Shown here in pieces: positions 20,831-32,600 of a stretch of 64,000 nucleotides of DNA. Within the stretch, counting starts at the first letter, position 1. Every line of letters begins with the position of its first letter. Position numbers and translations under genes: made by a program. Source of the DNA: Glossina fuscipes (Eukaryota > Arthropoda > Insecta > Diptera > Glossinidae); assembly GCF_014805625.2 (NCBI RefSeq), contig NW_023998440.1:1107762-1171761 (forward strand), read 5' to 3'. Below the pieces are notes generated by a model. It worked only from the letters and a program-made list of their open reading frames with translations, did no database searches and was not told the DNA's origin.

Positions 20831-21848
20831 ATGGAAGTGAACAAAGAGAAAATTCGGTACATTTTACAGTTTTTCTTTGACAAAGGCGAAAATGCAAGCC
20901 AGGCGGCTAAAATTGTGAATGGTGTTTATGGTTCCGATGCTGTAACAGCCAATTATGTGCAATTTTGGTTTCGTAGATTCCGTTCAGGAATTTTTGATGC
21001 TAAAGACGCACCTCGCACAGGTAGGCCGGTCGTCGAAAATGTTGCTAAAATCGGAGAAATGATCGAAGTTGACCGACATGTTAGCAGTCGTAACATCGCC
21101 CAGGAGCTAAAAATCGACCATAAAACAGTTTTAAACCATTTACACAAAGCTGGATTCAAAAAGAAGCGCGATATTTGGGTGCCACACCAATTAACAGCAA
21201 AAAATATGATGGATCGAATTTCCATCTGCGAAGCCTTGGCCAAACGGAATGAGATAGACCCATTTCTTAAACGGATGGTGACTGGAGATCACATACGATA
21301 ACCCTGTGCGGAAACGATCGTGGTCAAAGAGCGGTGAAGCACCTCAAACAGCCAGGAAGGTTTTGCTATGCATGTGGTGGGACTGGAAGGGGATTATATA
21401 TTATGAGTTGCTTCCATATGGCCAAACGCTAAATTCTGATCTCTATTGTCAACAACTGGACCGTTTGAAGATAGCGATTGACCAGAAACGGCCAGAATTG
21501 GCCAACAGGAGAGGTGTCGTGTTCCACGAGGACAACGCTAGGCCACACACATCTACAGTGACTCGCCAGAAACTTCGGGAGCTTGGTTGGGAATTTTTAA
21601 TGCATCCGCCATACAGTCCGGACTTGGCACCAAGCGATTATCATCATTTTCTTGCATTGCAAAATTTCTTTAGTGATAAAAAATTAGAATCTAGGGAGGA
21701 TTGTGAAAATCGACAACTAGAGTTTTTTGCAAATAGTGACCAGGACTTCTATGAGAGAGGCATTTTGAAGTTACCTTTAAAATGGCAACAAATCATACAA
21801 CAAAACTGTGCGTATTTGACCCAAATCGGACAATTCGAAGCATGTTAA
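20831..21848 (+). pseudogene. Mariner DD34D transposase, one inactivating frameshift
   Basis: The transposase excises and reinserts the element at TA sites. The start at 20,831 gives MEVNKEKIRYIL, the usual mariner N-terminus. In-frame codons from 20,795 lie in the leader. In order: helix-turn-helix DNA-binding region ending WFRRFRSG, GRP linker motif, second helix-turn-helix, WVPHQL clamp motif (residues about 115-120), and first catalytic Asp in VTGD at the end of frame one (stop at 21,301). Frame two then continues KRSWSK, HEDNARPHTS (second Asp) and YSPDLAPSDYHHF (third Asp). Exactly 34 residues separate the second and third Asp. Compared with the family, about 11 bases covering the E-K-W after the first Asp are missing, which shifts the frame. 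No other stop interrupts either part. The motifs fit a mellifera/rosa-like rather than irritans group, with moderate confidence. Confidence 0.9.
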
Positions 21849-21869
21849 ATGAAGTCCTGAAGTTCATAT

Positions 21870-21901
21870 AAAAATAATGGATTTCTTTTTTCCCAAACTA
21901 A
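21870..21901 (-). repeat. Mariner right terminal inverted repeat
   Basis: Ends CCCAAACTAA and is followed by the TA duplication. It is the complement of the left end except for one base. Confidence 0.9.
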
Positions 21902-21919
21902 TATTAGAAAGGAATAATC

Positions 21920-22500
21920 TTTGATTATGAAATTTGTAGTGGTGAAACTTGATATAAAACTCAACTTTGCCGAATTTAGACCACGTACGTATATTTTCTG
22001 GATGCCACCGCATGTGTGAATTTTCAAGAAATGTCAACCCGTATTTATCAAAGAAGCCTCTTTGTTAATGTTTGTTGATGAAAATTTGATCGTGATAGTA
22101 TAATTTTCCATAAAGACTAATTTTAACTACGAGGGTCTATTTCTTGGACCCCGCTTTCAATAAGATTTCTCACGATTATTACTTCAAGAAATCTTTAATT
22201 TACAATAATTTATAAAGAAAATTGGTTCAGAGGAGCATTTTCGCACATTAATTGACGGTAGAGAACTTAGATCACACAGGTCTATTTTCTACATCCTACT
22301 ACGTATAGGCGCTATCATGAATAGCAAGCCCTTACATGAAGAGAAAGCCTACTGCTTGCTTACGCAAATTGAAAAATTATGAAATTTTTAAAATGTACTT
22401 TAGGATTGCTAAACTTGGATCAAGTCGTGTGATGCCTTGGGCACTCTAGAATAAGCAGGCTTTCATGAAAAGTATGCTATTACATGAAAATAATGTGTAA
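21920..22500. repeat. Possible very diverged tandem repeat of about 150 bp
   Basis: Similar words recur at intervals: GAATTTAGACC (21,973), GAACTTAGATCACAC (22,263) and AAACTTGGATCAAG (22,411); GGTCTATTTC (22,134) and GGTCTATTTTC (22,280); TCATGAATAGCAAGCCCTTACATGA (split over 22,315-22,340) against TCATGAAAAGTATGCTATTACATGA (about 22,465-22,490). No gene is seen here. Confidence 0.3.
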
Positions 22501-24610
22501 TTTTTGGTGTATTATTACTAAAACGAAGGCGAAGTAGTGTAGCATATTGGAGGGTCGACCTTGCTCAACTATAGTATTTCATATTATGCAATATACATTT
22601 TAAATTAAAGCAATATATTAATGGTCTGCGTTCAATTTTTTCCATTTTTTAACGCCTCGCGCTTCTTTCTCGATATTGATATGATTATTAGCATTTTATT
22701 TACTTTACTTATTTCATTTAATAGATGTGCACCCTCTCTGCATTTTGACTGCAGTATTGTGGCGTGAATAACAGTGCATTTCTTTACTATCACTTTGGCA
22801 CTTTATAGCGACTTTGCTATTTCGATGGCAAAGGCCCAAGTAAAACTTTTTAGTAAGAATTTAATTAGAAAAGAATGTTGTTAGCTTGCAAAAGCCACAA
22901 AAACATTTATTCCTGACTCCCTTATCTCATATTACGTTTATATGATGTCGTTTAGAATATCGATGTGAATCTTATGCACCATTTTCACACGAGCACTAAA
23001 TGGCTACAAAATTGCTTCTTCTTGAGTTTTTTTAGAGATAGTTTAGTTAAAAGTTTGCAATTTTCAAGCAGAAGAAAGGACTAGCGTGACGCTTCGCGGG
23101 GTGAGTTCAGTTTTTCTAAATACTGATAACAGTCTTAAAAGTGAAAGAAGATCTAAAGCTTCATTCTAGTTACAGAAGAAGAGACAGAAAGGAATGGCCG
23201 AAACAATTGGCTTGGCGACTTGACCTCTTCTAGGCTCTGACTGTACGATTTAAAAGAAAAAAGGCGAACTCAATATTTAATTACGTTATTAGTTAACTTA
23301 GTGTACGCCTTCTAGTAACCATATCATAAGATGCTGGCTAGCGTTTACTAAACATCGGCTCGCTACCAACTTCCAAAATGAAACTACGAGACGTGATCAA
23401 CTGCAAGCTGATCATTTATTTCATTATTAATGATAACTTTTGACGGTAATAAACGCTTCATTATGATGCCAAAAAGAAATTAACATAATTTTAATGATAT
23501 TTTTTTTTAAAAGAAGAAGATTTGTAAATTAATAACGTTAATCATAAAACTTTAATGAAAAACTTCACTTAAGGAAAGAAAAAGAACCACTGAGACTTAT
23601 ATAAGAGCCGCTTAGATAACTAAAAGACAAATTAAATTTTATTGGGAGTTAAAATATTTTAATTTAATTTTCGTTTTTTAGATTTGTAGCAAACAACTCG
23701 TGATAGAATTTTATATTTCCGCTTTCATTTTTCCTCTTTCTTAATTTTTTGTTGTGTTACTTTTAGCTTATTTATCTTTTAACGTAAAAGTGCTGTCCGC
23801 TAAATTCATAGAACTATAAACTAGGCGTTTATTGCTTACGTTACAAGCGCACCGCTAATATCGCCGCTACGCACTTTATGATAGTTGTTAAAATTCAATT
23901 TTTATACTGCGCCTGCGAAGTACGAAAGCATATTAAATTTTTCATATCGTTTGCAGCTCACAAAAACAAATTCCTCATAAGTAGGTTTTGAACTTAAGTT
24001 AAGTTAACTTGAGTTAGCTTAAGTAATTGTTCTATGAAACGGTTTGTAAAAGACGAGGGGTACAAAAACTTTTATCGGATAAAAATATTCTTATTTGGTG
24101 AAAGACTCTCGTGCTTTTCACATTAATAATTGAAGGGCATCCATGATCCGTCCTAAGTAAAGTTCTCTACTTAATTTTAAGTACTGTGGATTATATAAAA
24201 AAAATTTTTATTACGGCTTGGAGTGTAGTCACTCACAAGAGATTTGTTATAAAAGTTATGCTTGACTTCAGTTTTTATTTTTAATTTTATGAGTGGTTTT
24301 ATTTAGTTAATAAACACACTGCTTTATTTATGCGCTAACACAGGTTACATTAATTTTGACATATTTTAAACACTTTTCTGGTTTAACCAAGCCTCCATTG
24401 GTCGACTCGATCGTTTGGCACACCAAAGAAGCATGCTAATATGAGTTAAGATTGTGAAGAGATCTCAAAAGTTTGTTGAAAGCAAGGGCTATTCCGCAAA
24501 GCGGTATATAAAGAAGAGCTTCTGAACTATGAATGCTCACAACGAAATTCATAGGTGCTTTCGGTGGTTAAGCGCGAAATTGATTGGATTGTTTCCAACC
24601 ATAGGCCTAA
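22500..24610. other. Gene-free stretch
   Basis: AT-rich with no recognised exon. Near 23,990-24,030 a small cluster of AAGTTAAC and CTTAAG palindromes occurs. Near 24,125-24,160 a 26-base segment (TGAAGGGCATCCATGATCCG and following) repeats that near 285-310. Confidence 0.4.
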
Positions 24611-24880
24611 GACATTCAATTCGCCCAACTAGTATCAAAAGAAGGCGAAAACATCGGCTGCCACTACATTGCCTTCTTCAATGAGAATAAAGCAAGGCAA
24701 AATATGAAACTGCCAGCTTGTCAAGTCGGCAAATTAATTAGCAGATTCGTCAATTTGTGTGTGAACGAGGTGAACGAGGCAAATGCGGCTTTCCTATTGA
24801 GAATTATTTTGCTGATGACAATTGCCAATTTCTTCAACATAATTCATGATCTGTATACACTAGAGTGTAAGAGTACTTGA
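24611..24880 (+). pseudogene. Gustatory-receptor-like fragment (weak)
   Basis: The frame is open for 89 codons from a stop at 24,608 to TGA at 24,878. It has an internal ATG at 24,704. Its second half (LISRFVNLCVNEVNEANAAF followed by a hydrophobic segment ending IIHDLY) follows the pattern of the loop and sixth membrane segment of insect gustatory receptors (L...VN..N, a membrane helix, then LY). A second short frame from ATG 24,529 (MNAHNEIHRCFRWLSAKLIG) could recall a receptor N-terminus but is in another phase. No TYhhhhhQF-type C-terminal signature was found downstream. This may be a decayed receptor piece or chance. Confidence 0.25.
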
Positions 24881-25954
24881 TTCGAATTCACAGATCTTTT
24901 AGCTACCTATTCGTGGATATGACTTGTGGGTTGAAAAATACCAATAACCAGGGGAGATTAAGCGAACCATTAGTATCGATGATAATGCTGCTCATCGATG
25001 GCGGACCTATTTGGGGCGGATAGGGATCACCAGCGTATGGTGTGCTATTGCTTGCTACAACTAAACGAAATCAATGCTGAGGAACGCTGTAAAGAGCACC
25101 TGATGCATCTGGGTCAAAAAAGTGGAGAAATATACCCCGATCAATGTTGTCATGCATTCTCCAAATTTCTTTTGTTTTTCTTTTAGTATGAGTTCAGGGT
25201 ATCTTATATAAAATGATGGGCCGATGAATACCGCAGGTCTGGCCCAGTATACAGTAGCCCGGGGCATAAGACCAGCCCGTCCGGTGAAGGTTATCCCCAT
25301 GATTGCTTCAGTACATGTATTTCTTTAATGTAAGTCTAGCTAGATTATTAATGACACGTGCGCACATTCGTTTACAGCTTCCGATTTTTTGAGAGGATAT
25401 CTCCAATACGTATATCGCGACGATGGTGAGAAAGAGCCTATGAAAGCGAGTGTAATTATTACTCACCAGCACTAGTTACAGTAGAGGACATGTTTTCTGG
25501 TCGAGCAAGACTTCACTTCTTATAACAATAGCCAGAAAGTAGGTATTGTTGTGCACAGCTTTTAAACTGCAACTGCCTAGCCAATGTCGAATTCACATTC
25601 TGCCTAAAAAATGTGCGAGTTGGTGGCTAATCTGGGAAAGTTGGGACCCATTGTTCTACGCATTAATGTGTAAATCTTTGAGCGGAATATGCCAGCAATT
25701 GGTATTAAAATGGCCTCATAAGGCATATAATTGATAATTTACATTCTCGTAACGGTTCCAACCAACAATACTGTTTTCAAGACGGCTTACTTATATCTCA
25801 CATGGATTTCTTCCTCACTTTAAGACAAAACTGCTCCCCTGTTTATGGAAATTGTTGTTGAAACCATTTTTTAGAGACTTCCATTTCTTCTAATTGGTGC
25901 TTCATATTTTTATACTCCATTATTATTCGAAAGAAAAGGGAAAAGTAAAAGAAA
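24881..25954. other. Gene-free stretch
   Basis: Short open frames on both strands have no recognisable domain. A more GC-rich patch at 25,215-25,300 is open in one frame but matches nothing I know. Confidence 0.35.
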
Positions 25955-26125
25955 TACGTGTGTGGTGGTCATAACCTATAGAGCATGTGCTCAAACGGCA
26001 AGTGGTACGTCTTTATCGATTGAGCACCCATTATAGCTATATCCGAGAACAGCTCTACCGCACTTTAGACTTGAACCCGCGACCACTGATCTAACAGTGG
26101 CGGCTACTCAGGCCGATTTTGAAAC
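25955..26125 (-). mobile_element. tRNA-derived SINE, family A, copy 5
   Basis: Minus strand: GCCTGAGTAGCCGCCACTG (A box), TCAGTGGTCGCGGGTTCAAG (B box, well preserved), AAAGTGCGGTAGAGCTG, then GAGCACC near ATCGATAAAG. It has the best preserved tRNA-like head of the family. It is not a functional tRNA, because no acceptor or anticodon stem can be drawn. Confidence 0.7.
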
Positions 26126-28379
26126 GGCCTCGAATTTTTGACTTCAATGGAATTTTTTGTTTATTGAGATGACTGAGACGACGAATAATAAATCTAGTAT
26201 ACCGTTACATTTTTGTGGTAAATGAAAACAAACCTCATTTGTTACACAATTTTTTTAAGCAAATATTTATTTATATATTAATTTTCTGTTTTTCTTTTTT
26301 TTTGTTATTATTTCATTGAATGAAATTTCGTTCCTTTTTTTTCTTCTTTATAGGTAACAATGAATACAATAAATACCTAATGACATTGACAGTAAAATTT
26401 TGGACACTTGACATGATAAAGTGACATTTACATGCACTCAGAAAATAAACACTTGCACACGTAAACAAAAACCTTGAAATTCAAGCACTTGAATAGTAAA
26501 AAAAGAATAAAATAAAATCAAAAAATTTAAATTAAACATTATGAATAGAGATTAAAAACAAAGTCACAGTGATTTACATAAACACGAGGGTTTTGTAATT
26601 CATCGTTTCATTTGTAACAAGCTTTTTCGTAAGTGACACAATCCAGTGTAAGCCATCGGTCCGCTTATTCAATTTAATGCATTATTATTAAATTCACGAT
26701 CAATGAAAGACTTTGCTTAATAGCTAAATAAAAATAATATATTTATTTATATCTCGTGTAATGCCCTACAGAATACGTGACAAATTAATTTTGAATTCAA
26801 TTTAAATTTGACAATGTATTTGGACGCTTTGTGGTGAGCATTCAAATTTCGTCTTAAAGCGACCATTGCCTTTCTTTCAGTTTTGTTATAATGGGTTTGT
26901 TCCACATTGGCTGGAGCTTTTAAAGGCGTGTATGTATAGGTACGTGCGCGTTTGCTTTGGGTGTGTAAATCATAAAATAAAAAATTTTATAAATATAATA
27001 AATAGAAAAAAACATCGCATTGATATTTTTTTTTCTAATTAAAATCATATTTGTCTTTGATTCTTTTTCATTTGCTAGGTTAGTAGGTTTTTAATTACTT
27101 ATATGTTTCTCCTTAATTTTAAGCTTGACTTAAACATTTTTTTTTTTTTTTTTTGAGTTCAGCTTTCAAATCCCATAAAATCTACAAATTGTCTCGATCA
27201 GGGTGAAGTTTCGCTGTACGTAAGATATTAATTGAAAACGTAAAGAATACACAGTTGCACTTCACGTGGTATAACCTTCAATTTTTAGGCATTGTTTATG
27301 TCTCGATTAAGCCTTTGAAAAGGGATGTCACTGTACATTTCGAAGATATTTGTTTGTTATTGGCGTAAGGGATGCCCGAATCTTCTAGTATGCGGGGAAA
27401 AGATACATTGGCCAATGAATGAAATATTTCAGTCTTTTTCCGCAAACTTTATGAAAAGGCTGCCCGAGTCACGTGAATATCTGCTGGTAAGTTCCACGCT
27501 AATGTACAGATGCGAGGCTCTCGGCAGTTCTAAGCGAATGAGTGGTTTTGTCGAACATTTAAAAGTTTAGAATGAAGTTTTGGTCATGGAATTACCCCGT
27601 TTCTGGCCGTCGGGAGAGAAAAATATTTAAACGTGGAAGGCTAGTGGCTATAATGCTGGGATTGCAGACAAATGTTAAAACTTCAATATTAAAAAGCTAT
27701 TTAATATAAAGAAACAAATACATCTCCAACAAATTTTGCATGGGAGCCGGCAAAGGAGATCGTAGGTAGGGCGGGGTGTAAATTTTCTATCGTAGTACAA
27801 TTACCTTTTAAATCGACATAAAGTGTTATTCACTTATCACACAAAAGTGTTATTTGCAATAGCCATCAGTTCAGTTTTTTCAGTGACAGTGTGCAAAGCA
27901 TTTTCGTCAACTAAATTGAAAAATATTTTTCTAAAAGCTGTTTATTTGGCCATTCAAACACTTTTTCATTCAAACACCTGCTAATCACACAACGTTCACT
28001 ACTTTTGAATCCTCTACGTAATGCCCTAGCTGCAGGTATTAATATTCCAACTTTTTTTTTTCTCAGATAGCAAATTTGGACCAAGAAGGCGTCGTCGGAA
28101 GAGCTGTTCAAATTAAAGATGCGAGAATTGCTCCTGCATTCTCATTTTAGTTTCTTTTAAAATTGAGAAAAGACACATTTTTACAAATTGTTATAGAGAC
28201 TTTCCCTCTTAACTGTCCTACAAGAAGTATTTCTGAACAGTACAAGCATTTGAGGATCTGAATAAAGAAAAAGAAAATTTTGCAAAAAAAAAAGAAAGCA
28301 CTCCAAAACAAAGTGAGCTAATTTGTAAAGAAGAGAATTGAAAAAAACTGCCACTAGGAAGAGACTTGACCTAACTTAG
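26126..28379. other. Gene-free, very AT-rich stretch
   Basis: Mostly A/T homopolymer and short repeats, with poly(T) at 27,137-27,154. The open frames at 27,325-27,570 and 27,911-28,111 have no recognisable features. Confidence 0.4.
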
Positions 28380-28600
28380 CTAAACGATGTTCGTTGGACA
28401 GAACATGTGTTTGAATTGTTGAAATACGCAGTCAAGGGCTTAGGTTTTTTAAAGCGGTGCAAAAAATCTCCACTGTAGCCGATGTCCGTACCATTTACAC
28501 TGCCTATGTCCAGCCAAGATTAGAATAAAACTCACAGGTATGGGCGGGACCCTGAAAACTTTGCTGGGAGGTGCTCGACTGCACACACAAAAATCGTCAT
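28380..28600 (+). pseudogene. Non-LTR retrotransposon reverse-transcriptase fragment
   Basis: One frame reads, with stops, FFKAVQKISTVADVRTIYTA then YVQPRLE-NSQVWAGP, and then EVLDC. This matches the C-terminal part of the reverse transcriptase of insect LINEs (pattern FLKRCKK.F...D...IYT.YIRPR.EYNS..WAG, then LLD). At least three in-frame stops are present. The sequence beyond 28,600 to about 28,800 may be further decayed LINE but cannot be aligned by eye. Neither ends nor a poly(A) tail were found. Confidence 0.65.
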
Positions 28601-28800
28601 ATGCTCACAGACGACGACAATATATAAGAAAATATGCAGTGTGATCCGCAAAGGGAAAAGAGGCTTGTCCACTACTTAAATCCATTACCAGAATTTCACG
28701 TCTTTTTTAACATTCCCACCTAACCGTTCTGAAGTCACCTTTATATCGCGCACGCCTATAGCATGACTCGTCGTTCTTTCACCGCACTGTCGCTTTTCGA

Positions 28801-29464
28801 TGCCAGCAGTGAGAGAAATGTTGCGCATAAGTTATGTTTAAAGAAATGTTACTTTTATAAAGTTGCTCTAGATTTTCAGTTCCAAGTGGTGATATATTCT
28901 TTTTACTCTAGAAACCTAAAGAATAATACGAAGGCAAGCAAAAGTCTGAAAAGTTTTGATCTAAAAGTATGGAAAAATAAAATCTGAAATCTGCTTCTTC
29001 TTCTTCTGTTATTGAGCAAATTAACTGAAAATTGACTGGGATGTGTAAATGCAATCTTGGTGAATATTACAATCGGAACATGAAAACAATTACTTGTCCA
29101 TATATATTGGATAAAGGTACACGGTGTAACACAAACGTAACTATTTTCTCTGTTACACTCATCAGAAGGATTATATAACACGTGGTATGTAACGCGTAGA
29201 AATTCGAATCGATAGATAGAAGTTTTATCTTAATTCTGATTATAGGCAGTGGCATCTATTGGTGTGTAGTAGTTTTGGTGAAAGCAGTTCAAAGCCCAAA
29301 ACGATATTTAGGAAGCGAACTTAGTCCTTAATGCTCCTAATTACCCGAAGGGCCGGTAAAAAGTAACGCATTTTAGAAGTTGGTGGAATATTACGACTTT
29401 ATATGGAATTTGTTCGACAATTTCGAAAATTCTCTCGAACGTTTCGACGTTGGGAACGTCTATC
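28801..29464. other. Gene-free stretch
   Basis: Short open frames only, none with a recognisable domain. Confidence 0.4.
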
Positions 29465-29650
29465 AGAAAATGATCAAATATTTTAATTATTGTCATTTGT
29501 TTAGTCAGAGAAATAAATTCTAAGATGAAGATCACTTAAACCACTGGTGTCTAAGGCTATCGACTTTATTGAAAAACCTACTGCACGTGACATTGGAACG
29601 CGCGACCATCCAGTTGTTAGTCGCTGTAAACTGACATAGCATTACTTTGA
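29465..29650 (-). mobile_element. SINE family B, copy 1
   Basis: Minus strand: GTCGCGCGTTCCAATGTC (B-box-like), GCAGTAGGTTTTTCAATAAA, CGATAGCCTTAGACACCAGT, GGTTTAAG, ATCTTAGAATTTATTTCTCT, GACTAAAC, then ACAATAATTAAAATA as a decayed ATT-rich tail. The same blocks in the same order occur at 34.8, 36.7 and 55.0 kb. Confidence 0.7.
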
Positions 29651-32600
29651 TATTTGATTTGATTCGATTCTTCCGCAAATTCTCTTGTTTTCTGTCCGTA
29701 CTGGGGATGAGACCTGTGGTCCTTCCTAAAGGTCGAGATTAATCTCCTGTAATCCATAGGAACTTGGTGCTGCGCTAAAATGCGAGTATAGCCAAAGAGA
29801 CCGTGTGTAATAATCCGTAAGTGAATTCGATCATAATTAACTGAAAAAGGTAAATCCATAGCGTTGTTGTTTAAATTATCGCAAATCGAATGAACAAAGC
29901 TTGCGAAAAAGAATCCATATGGTGTTTCTTCGCGGTTTTAAGTTTTATTTAATTCAAAATTCCATGAAAACATTTTCTGAAAGTCAATGTGCATTAAACT
30001 CTGTATGGCTCCTCGAAATGGCAAAATTTCATTTAAAGGAAAATAGCTGAACGCACGCCTGAAACACACAGTCATCTTTGATGCTGGCAACCGAAAATAT
30101 AGTCGCTGCACATGTCAAGCGAATGGATTTCCGATTAGATCAAATATCGTACTCAAGGTTTAATAGATGGTATTAAACAGTTCCCTCTAAGTCGAATTTT
30201 GGTATTCTTTCTTTCACGTTATATTTTAACCAACTAAACTGTGACCCATTTCTTGCCGACTTTGAACGCTACAGAAGATCTTCAGATGGCGTTATACATG
30301 ATATGGCTTTGTGAAGATGATGGTTATCGTAAGTTCGTTTCCAACTGAATATTCATAACATATTTCGTTTGTCTTGAAATCTATTTCATTTGTTTGTGAG
30401 ATGATTACAGGGCATGACTTGCACTTTTTGATGTGCTCCCTGTTCGTTTTGTTTGCGCGGTCTCATCTTAAATTTGCATAAGATAACAATTTGTGTTTGT
30501 TTTAAATCCAAAAATTACATTTCTTTGCCCTTTTCGTTGTTGTTGTTTAAATTATGCCTTTTCGCTTTGTTTTCTTTCAGTTTCCCAATCGTTATTAAAA
30601 AAAAAAAAACAAATGGAAAAAAAAGAAATCAAGTGCCAGCAAGAGCAGTAGCCAGTTTCGATTGATTGGAATTTTAAGGTAAGCAAAGCAATCATTGTTA
30701 ACACAAAACATAAGAAAATAAATTTATTTTAAATATATTATTTTTTCGTTGCCGTCTCTGCTTCTTTGACTGGCTGTCTTTAGTTCAACAATTACTTTTT
30801 ACTTTTTTTGTTTGTCATTAGCTGTTTGAAACTGAATTCGAAAATGTATTAAGCATTTTACGTATGTAACTGCGAAGAGTCACGTCTCACGAAAATGTTC
30901 AAAACCAATCCCGTAAGTAACGCAGGTCTTTACAAAGTTTTCTTCAATCTTAGCATATATTTAACTAAAAAGTTTTTGAAATTTGATTTTTTCTTGAAAG
31001 TTGAAAGAGTGTATTAAAAAGTGTTGTCCTTTTGGGATTTCTTTTTTTTTTTTGCGCCGTGTATCAAAATTGGACAGAAACTAAAAACAAAGTTACCCGG
31101 TCTGCTTCATTATTATGCCTAACGACTTAATTTGTTTTATGAAAATTTATTACATGTCCGAAAAGCAGAAGATTACCTTTATTTTAAAATAATAAATTTT
31201 CATAATTTTTTTTTTTTTTTTTTTTTAAGAACATGTACATAACGTTCTTAAAAAAACTCGCACTTCACACTTTGTTCAGAAGGCTGTTTTCTTTCTTTTA
31301 GCTTTAGGTCTATGGCATTGTATTTCGAATTTGTTTGCACTCATAAGTCAGTAGGTCACACCACCTCCGGTGCTAAAATGTTGTGGTTTTTTCTTTTCCT
31401 TCTTTGACCAGAAAAGATGTAAAGGTATCTGGAAATTCATATCTGTCATATTTACGTTTATTCTTCTTCGTGTTGTTTGATGTGATCAATTTTTAACAAG
31501 AGGAGCCTAAAAAAAGAAAAAAAAAACAACACGAAAGAGAAGAAATTAATTTTCTCTTGCAGCAATTTGCGTGGGGTAGTGTACGTTAATCGATCATTCC
31601 CTTATATGTGTACAAGTTGGGCATAAGCTGGCTTAAGTCGACGTACAGATAATTTCTTAATTTTTTTTCGATTTTATATATTATCCACAGCAGGGAAGTA
31701 TTCTAATTTCATTAGTTTGTTTGTATTATTCGGGAATATTCTTCAGACTTCTCATAAGTGGTGTAAAGATATCCTTTAGCTCTTATTGAATTATTTTCAA
31801 GATGTGTAAGTCCGGCGAATATCCTCCAGTGCTTACAGTAGTTGAAAATTTCAGGAGAGAAAAAATCGAAAAATACAACACTTTGATGAGTATTGATCCG
31901 ATAAAAAAGAGTATTTGTAAGCGCAAGCAATCGTGAGGAATCTCCAACACATTCAAATAAATGTAGTTTGCCTTGGTGGCTTTTCTATTTTTGCTTGTCC
32001 CCGCTAATAAGCCGTCTTCATATTTTGAAAACGTTCGAGTTTCCGTTAAACTAAGTCTCTACGCAAACCTCGGCCCGACTATATAAAAACCAAGAAATCA
32101 TATGAAGAGCAAATGCAATGAAAGCAAGCTGTGTCTGTCGTAAGGCGATTTGTCGAGACGTTGGATGCACTTTTCTGCATTTTGTTAAAAGGGAACCCCA
32201 CTATAGATTTTCCAGAAAATCATATTTCTATGGGCTTAGAATGTGGGAGAAAATTTTCCCCATAAAATTGGAAATAAATTGTTTCCTTGAAATTTTTGCC
32301 CTCTTCCCCGACCGACCTGAAAAGGCTACCCTTATTTAAAGTGTCTGAGCTTCGTTTAGTAACTTCCTTGAATCTTATTGTTGCTCTTTTGCTTTTCCTT
32401 TCATTCCACAAGAGTTATGTAAGAATAAGCCTTCTTCTTGAGAGCAGTGCTTGCCCTTGAATATTAGCGAATAGGCAAATCGATTAGTGGCGACTACGCT
32501 CTACGAAATTGTTCTACAAACGTGTCTATCAATGAATAGATTGTCTTTTGATCGGACACCTAGGTGACGTGCACTGTACTTGTGAGCGCGGTGATGGCCA

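Larger units (their letters stand above)
20647..21901 (+). mobile_element. Mariner element, full length, ends intact
   Basis: A 1,255-bp element with terminal inverted repeats of 32 bp matching at 31 positions (TTAGTTTGGG at both ends, first mismatch at position 11). It is flanked on both sides by the TA target duplication (20,645-20,646 and 21,902-21,903). It holds one transposase gene in two frames, broken by one short deletion. Ends and coding region are far better preserved than in the other mariner relics of this window, so insertion was comparatively recent. Confidence 0.93.

Noticed and set aside
25955..26125. Possible tRNA gene (good B box on the minus strand)
   Set aside because: No cloverleaf, no acceptor pairing, and relatives with the same tail elsewhere; it is a SINE head.
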